The notes under the pieces are model-generated. The model had not been told where the DNA came from. It ran no database searches and saw nothing but the letters and a program-made list of their open reading frames with translations. Shown piece after piece: positions 5,556 through 8,370 of a DNA stretch of 8,370 nucleotides; position 1 is the first letter of the stretch, and the number at the start of each line of letters is the position of its first letter. The position numbers and the translations under genes are program-made. The stretch lies in the NCBI GenBank assembly GCA_030632405.1, contig DAOVUU010000083.1, positions 1-8,370 of the forward strand. Reading direction: 5' to 3'. This DNA comes from Desulfobulbaceae bacterium. GTDB lineage: Bacteria; Desulfobacterota; Desulfobulbia; Desulfobulbales; Desulfocapsaceae.

Positions 5556-7010
5556 ATGATATTTGCCTCTTTCCAAAAGGATACTCTTTCGACTTTTTTA
5601 AATAAAATTAAAGAGAGTTTGTTCCGGGTTCCCCTGCGATATAAAATTATAGGGCTTGCTGTCGGGATGGTCGCTCTTTTCGGGACAGTAACTATTTTCA
5701 AAGTGCACACTATTTTAGTGTCCAATATGAAAGATCTCTTAAAAGATGAGAGTCTTTCTGTTGCCAGAGAACTGGCATCCCACTCCAAAGAATATATTCT
5801 TATCAATGATCTTTATGGACTGACCAGACTTCTCAAAGATATACAGAATAGTCGTCCTGAAGTACGGTATGCCTTTGTCGTTGATTCATATCACGAGGTT
5901 CTGGCGCATACTTTTTCAGGGGGGTTTCCTGGTGATCTTCTAAAGGGTGAGGATCATCTGGGGCTTCATGAACGAACGGTGTCGCTATTAACAAATGAGG
6001 GCGCAGTATGGGATACGTACTATCCCATATTTGAAGAGGATGGTCATGGAGGTGTACACGTTGGAATTACTGAAGCAGTGATGCAGCACCAGATATCCGA
6101 TTTTTTGAGATCTCTCTTGATACATACTGTTATTGTCATGGCGATTGCTCTCATTTTGTCTGTGCTTCTAACACTTGTAATCACGAAACCGGTGAAAAAG
6201 CTTCTTGGTGCTACACGAGCTATAAGACATGGCAATTATGAATCTATAGTTGACACATTTCCTCAGGACGAAGTTGGGGATCTTGTTGTAGCTTTTAATG
6301 CGATGCTGGAACAGTTACAACAGGCGGATGTCGATCGCAGGGAAAAGGAAAAAATCCGAAAAGAATTCCTGCAGCGTGTAATTTCCACCCAGGAGCAGGA
6401 GCGTAAAAGGGTCGCCCGGGAACTTCATGATCAATCCAGTCAAGCCCTGGCTTCCATAATGGTACGTCTGGATGTGCTTGACAAAAGTTATAAATCCGGC
6501 TTGTCAGAGGATATCGCTGCACTTAAAAGATCTCTTGTTGAGGAGATGGGTGCTCTTCGTAATCTTGCCCGGGAGTTGCGTCCAAGCGTTTTGGATGATA
6601 TGGGGCTGGTGCCTGGCCTTGAGCTGTATTTTAATCAATTTAGAGAAAGGTATGGTTTGCTTGTGGAGTTTGTCGAAATAGGTACGCAGAAGGAAAGAGC
6701 TGATCATTGTGTGGAAACGTGTGTGTACAGAATTATTCAGGAATCTCTTACTAATATCACTAAACATGCCGAAGCTGATACTGTGAGGGTCCTTCTTGAA
6801 TGGCGGGAAGAAAAAATCCGCTGTGTAATTGAAGATAATGGCATAGGTTTTGATCTCGAAAATATCTCCAAAGATCGCCTCGGGCTTTATGGAATGGAGG
6901 AGCGCGCTCATCTTTTAGGGGGTATATTAAGAGTTGATTCTGAATTTGGCGAGGGAACCATGATTTCTTTTACAATTCCTGCAAAAGGCATAATTGAATG
7001 TGATGAGTGA
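5556..7010 (+). CDS. Membrane histidine kinase, NarX/HisKA_3 type, partner of the binding lipoprotein
   Basis: The predicted protein has 484 residues. It has transmembrane helix 1 at about 30-52, a periplasmic sensory region of about 130 residues (53-185, Cache-like by inference), transmembrane helix 2 at about 186-210, and a HAMP domain at about 211-262. A short coiled linker leads to a HisKA_3 domain with RVARELHDQSSQAL (285-298), where His291 is the phosphoacceptor in an HDxxxQ motif. The HATPase domain shows the N box QESLTNITKHA (395-405), DNGIGFD (427-433), GLYGMEER (443-450) and GEGTMISF (465-472). All catalytic motifs are intact. I chose ATG 5556, directly after the lipoprotein stop (TGAAATG), which suggests translational coupling. 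A TTG at 5520 would add 12 residues and overlap the upstream gene. Neither has a clear Shine-Dalgarno. The response regulator gene overlaps its 3' end by 8 bp. Confidence 0.9.
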   Translation: MIFASFQKDTLSTFLNKIKESLFRVPLRYKIIGLAVGMVALFGTVTIFKVHTILVSNMKDLLKDESLSVARELASHSKEYILINDLYGLTRLLKDIQNSRPEVRYAFVVDSYHEVLAHTFSGGFPGDLLKGEDHLGLHERTVSLLTNEGAVWDTYYPIFEEDGHGGVHVGITEAVMQHQISDFLRSLLIHTVIVMAIALILSVLLTLVITKPVKKLLGATRAIRHGNYESIVDTFPQDEVGDLVVAFNAMLEQLQQADVDRREKEKIRKEFLQRVISTQEQERKRVARELHDQSSQALASIMVRLDVLDKSYKSGLSEDIAALKRSLVEEMGALRNLARELRPSVLDDMGLVPGLELYFNQFRERYGLLVEFVEIGTQKERADHCVETCVYRIIQESLTNITKHAEADTVRVLLEWREEKIRCVIEDNGIGFDLENISKDRLGLYGMEERAHLLGGILRVDSEFGEGTMISFTIPAKGIIECDE

Positions 7011-7665
7011 AAAAACGTCTATTGTTATTGTTGATGACCATTCACTTCTAGTCTCGGGGCTCTGTCTTCTGCTTGACAGTGAAAGTGATATGGAAGTAGC
7101 AGGGGAAGCTGGTAATGCTGAAAAATCTCTGCTACTTATAGAGGATCTCCAGCCTGATGTTGTGCTGCTGGATATCAGTATCCATGACATAAGCGGCCTG
7201 GATCTGCTCCCTGAAATAAGAGTTTGTGTGCCCGACACAAAAATTATCATGATGACCATGCATGAGGATCAGCAGTATCTGGAGAAGGCTCTTGCCAATG
7301 GAGCAAACGGCTATGTTTTGAAAAAAGGTCTGGATATTGATCTGCTCTATGCCATCCGCTCGGTCTGTCGTGGCGAGGTGTATGTACAACCTTCAATGCT
7401 GAAAACCTACATTGCCGGTTCTCAAAAAAAAGAGAGCAAAAGCAGGAAACCAGATGACGACACGTTGCTCTGGAATGCCCTGAGCCTCAGGGAACAGCAG
7501 GTAGTGCTCGGGGTTTCGCATGGATACACCAGTAAGGAAATAGCCGAGACACATTTTCTGAGTGAGAAAACCATATCAACCTATCGTTCCCGGGCCATGA
7601 CAAAGCTCGGTTTCGAGACAAAAGCTGAACTTGTCAAATTCATAATGAAACTTGGCCTCTTCTGA
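7003..7665 (+). CDS. NarL/FixJ-type response regulator, LuxR-family DNA-binding
   Basis: From ATG 7003 the protein has 220 residues. The receiver domain (about 5-122) has the acidic pair Asp11-Asp12, phosphoacceptor Asp57 in DVVLLD, Thr85 in MMTMHE and Lys107 in YVLKK, all intact. A lysine- and serine-rich linker (about 140-153) leads to a LuxR-type helix-turn-helix (about 158-220) with SLREQQVVLGVSHGYTSKEIAETHFLSEKTISTY and a final RAMTKLG segment. It should be phosphorylated by the HisKA_3 kinase encoded immediately upstream, with which it overlaps by 8 bp. It has no AAA+ sigma-54 interaction domain. The start is not certain. TTG 6994 has AAGG (6985-6988) 5 nt upstream and would add three residues, and GTG 7000 would add one. 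The likely target is the arrA promoter region just downstream and possibly its own operon. Confidence 0.92.
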   Translation: MSEKTSIVIVDDHSLLVSGLCLLLDSESDMEVAGEAGNAEKSLLLIEDLQPDVVLLDISIHDISGLDLLPEIRVCVPDTKIIMMTMHEDQQYLEKALANGANGYVLKKGLDIDLLYAIRSVCRGEVYVQPSMLKTYIAGSQKKESKSRKPDDDTLLWNALSLREQQVVLGVSHGYTSKEIAETHFLSEKTISTYRSRAMTKLGFETKAELVKFIMKLGLF

Positions 7666-7673
7666 CGGAGGCC
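7654..7673 (+). terminator. Weak terminator-like hairpin at the response regulator stop
   Basis: GGCCTC (7654-7659) and GAGGCC (7668-7673) form a GC-rich 6-bp stem with an 8-nt loop that contains the stop codon. Eight C residues follow (7672-7679). The first T-run (7695-7701) is about 20 nt further on, so this is not a canonical intrinsic terminator. It could still slow read-through toward arrA. Confidence 0.3.
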
Positions 7674-7694
7674 CCCCCCGGATATCTCTCCCCC

Positions 7695-7725
7695 TTTTTT
7701 TGTAGGGTTTTTCCTTACAAAAAAA
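7695..7725. repeat. 13-bp inverted repeat with T5 loop upstream of arrA
   Basis: Positions 7695-7707 (seven T, then GTAGGG) pair with 7713-7725 (CCTTAC, then seven A) across a 5-nt T loop. There are 12 Watson-Crick pairs and one G-U pair in RNA. The stem starts with a T-run and ends with an A-run when read on either strand, so it does not make a normal terminator in either direction. It may be an RNA fold at the end of the regulator transcript or a protein-binding dyad. Confidence 0.6.
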
Positions 7726-7830
7726 ACTTCCAATTTACTCTATTCCCCTACACGAATTCAAACTTTCCCCTCTTTTTCTTTTTAAGATCAAGGGATACTA
7801 TGTGGTAGTGAATTTTTTATCATAGATAAT

Positions 7831-7870
7831 TTTCCACCACTCTTTTCAGAACACCCTTGAGTGGTGGAAA
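7831..7870. promoter_or_regulatory. Perfect 12-bp inverted repeat in the arrA leader, candidate operator or RNA stem-loop
   Basis: TTTCCACCACTC (7831-7842) is repeated in perfect inverse as GAGTGGTGGAAA (7859-7870) with a 16-nt spacer. It ends 57 bp before the arrA start codon. A partial extra match to the half-site, GTGGTAGTGAA, lies just upstream (7802-7812). An AT-rich dyad TTATC-ATA-GATAA (7817-7829) lies between the two. No T-run follows, so it is not a terminator. It is the strongest candidate for the binding site of the response regulator encoded immediately upstream. If transcription starts farther upstream, it would instead form a stable leader hairpin. Confidence 0.6.
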
Positions 7871-7914
7871 GGTGCAGGCAGAGGTTTAGCAGTAAGTCAC
7901 TAAAGTACTCAACC

Positions 7915-7922
7915 AAAGGAGG
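7915..7922 (+). promoter_or_regulatory. Strong ribosome binding site of arrA
   Basis: AAAGGAGG is a near-complete Shine-Dalgarno sequence, 5 nt before the ATG at 7928. It is the strongest ribosome site in the window and contrasts with the weak or absent ones for the kinase and regulator. It fixes the arrA start and suggests high translation of the enzyme. Confidence 0.85.
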
Positions 7923-7927
7923 GAAGA

Positions 7928-8370
7928 ATGAAAATTAAGAGAAGAGATTTCTTAAAACTCAGTGCTGCAACCGGTGCCGTGGCCACTGTGCTTGGGAAAC
8001 CAGTATTGAACGCTTTTGCAGAAACAAAAAAGCCGGCCTTGGTGGGAGAAAGAGCAGGGGAGTGGAAGGCCTCTACCTGCCAGGGTTGCACTACCTGGTG
8101 CCCCGTGGAAATATTTGTCCAGGATGGTCGAGCTGTGAAGGTGAGAGGGAACCGTTATTCCAAGCAGAATGAGGGGAAAGTATGTCCCCGCGGTCATCTT
8201 TCCCTGCAGCAGGTGTATGACCCTGACAGGGTCAAGGTCCCTATGAAACGAACTAATCCTGAAAAAGGTCGCGGGGTTGATCCGAAATTTGTCCCCATTT
8301 CCTGGGATGAAGCATTGAACACCATCGCTGACAATATGATGAAGCTGCGCAATGATGGAGAACCTGAGAA
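7928..8370 (+). CDS. arrA: Respiratory arsenate reductase catalytic subunit, N-terminal part (3' truncated by window)
   Basis: The first 147 residues are visible and the frame stays open to the window end. It starts with a twin-arginine signal: KRRDFLKLSAATGA at 4-17, then a hydrophobic stretch and a probable cleavage site after NAFA (about residue 31), so the enzyme is exported folded to the periplasm. The iron-sulfur motif of the DMSO reductase superfamily follows: Cys51, Cys54, Cys58 and Cys86 (C-x2-C-x3-C-x27-C), binding a [4Fe-4S] cluster. CQGCTTWCPVEIFVQDGRA, YDPDRVKVPMKRTNP and DPKFVPISWDEAL closely resemble ArrA as I remember it. ArrA reduces arsenate to arsenite with a molybdenum bis-MGD cofactor and normally pairs with the iron-sulfur subunit ArrB. 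The related arsenite oxidase ArxA or another PsrA/TtrA-group enzyme cannot be fully excluded because the substrate-pocket region is outside the window. Confidence 0.85.
   Translation, partial: MKIKRRDFLKLSAATGAVATVLGKPVLNAFAETKKPALVGERAGEWKASTCQGCTTWCPVEIFVQDGRAVKVRGNRYSKQNEGKVCPRGHLSLQQVYDPDRVKVPMKRTNPEKGRGVDPKFVPISWDEALNTIADNMMKLRNDGEPE

Noticed and set aside
7876..7891. Sigma-54-like promoter (AGGCA, then GCA with GG and GC correctly spaced by 10 bp) about 37 bp upstream of arrA
   Set aside because: Three consensus positions are wrong, including the first T and the second T before GC. The regulator encoded next door is NarL-type and lacks the sigma-54-activating AAA+ domain. The match is noted because aio promoters use sigma-54, but it is too weak to list as a promoter.

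Overview
This window looks like part of an anaerobic, arsenic-respiring bacterium, probably Desulfobacterota and possibly Desulfobulbales-like. That placement is an inference. It rests on the start of a TAT-exported molybdopterin oxidoreductase that resembles the respiratory arsenate reductase subunit ArrA, an ArsR/ArsP arsenic module, and a palindromic interspersed repeat of a kind I associate with that phylum. No taxonomic marker gene is present. All genes are on the + strand except ogt.

Layout. (1) Positions 3-1274 hold the 3' part of a DUF2142-like polytopic membrane protein that is open at the window edge. (2) Positions 1280-1420 hold a long imperfect palindrome, probably an interspersed repeat. 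(3) Positions 1462-2043 encode a small class I SAM methyltransferase. It converges on ogt (2035-2514, minus strand), a DNA O6-alkylguanine repair protein, and the two overlap by 9 bp. (4) Positions 2515-2700 form a divergent promoter region. It has an ogt promoter on the minus strand and an arsR promoter on the plus strand, with an 18-bp palindromic operator at the predicted transcription start. (5) Positions 2701-4505 encode ArsR (CVC metalloid site), an ArsP-type permease and a small thioredoxin-fold CxxC protein. (6) A tandem heptanucleotide repeat (4510-4565) separates this module from the next. (7) Positions 4637-7665 form a tight three-gene sensory operon: a PhnD/AioX-like periplasmic-binding lipoprotein, a membrane histidine kinase of the NarX/HisKA_3 type, and a NarL/LuxR-type response regulator. 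(8) Positions 7666-7927 are a 262-bp regulatory region rich in inverted repeats. (9) arrA begins at 7928 behind a strong ribosome binding site and runs off the window.

How the genes may work together (inference). ArsR would sense intracellular As(III) and derepress the permease and its redox partner. The lipoprotein, kinase and regulator would sense an arsenic oxyanion outside the cytoplasm and control arrA, whose product reduces arsenate in the periplasm for respiration. The most notable point is the pairing of an AioX-like solute-binding sensor with a NarX/NarL-type two-component pair. In the classical arsenite oxidase system AioXSR the regulator is NtrC-like and sigma-54 dependent. The palindromes just upstream of arrA are the natural candidates for where this circuit acts.
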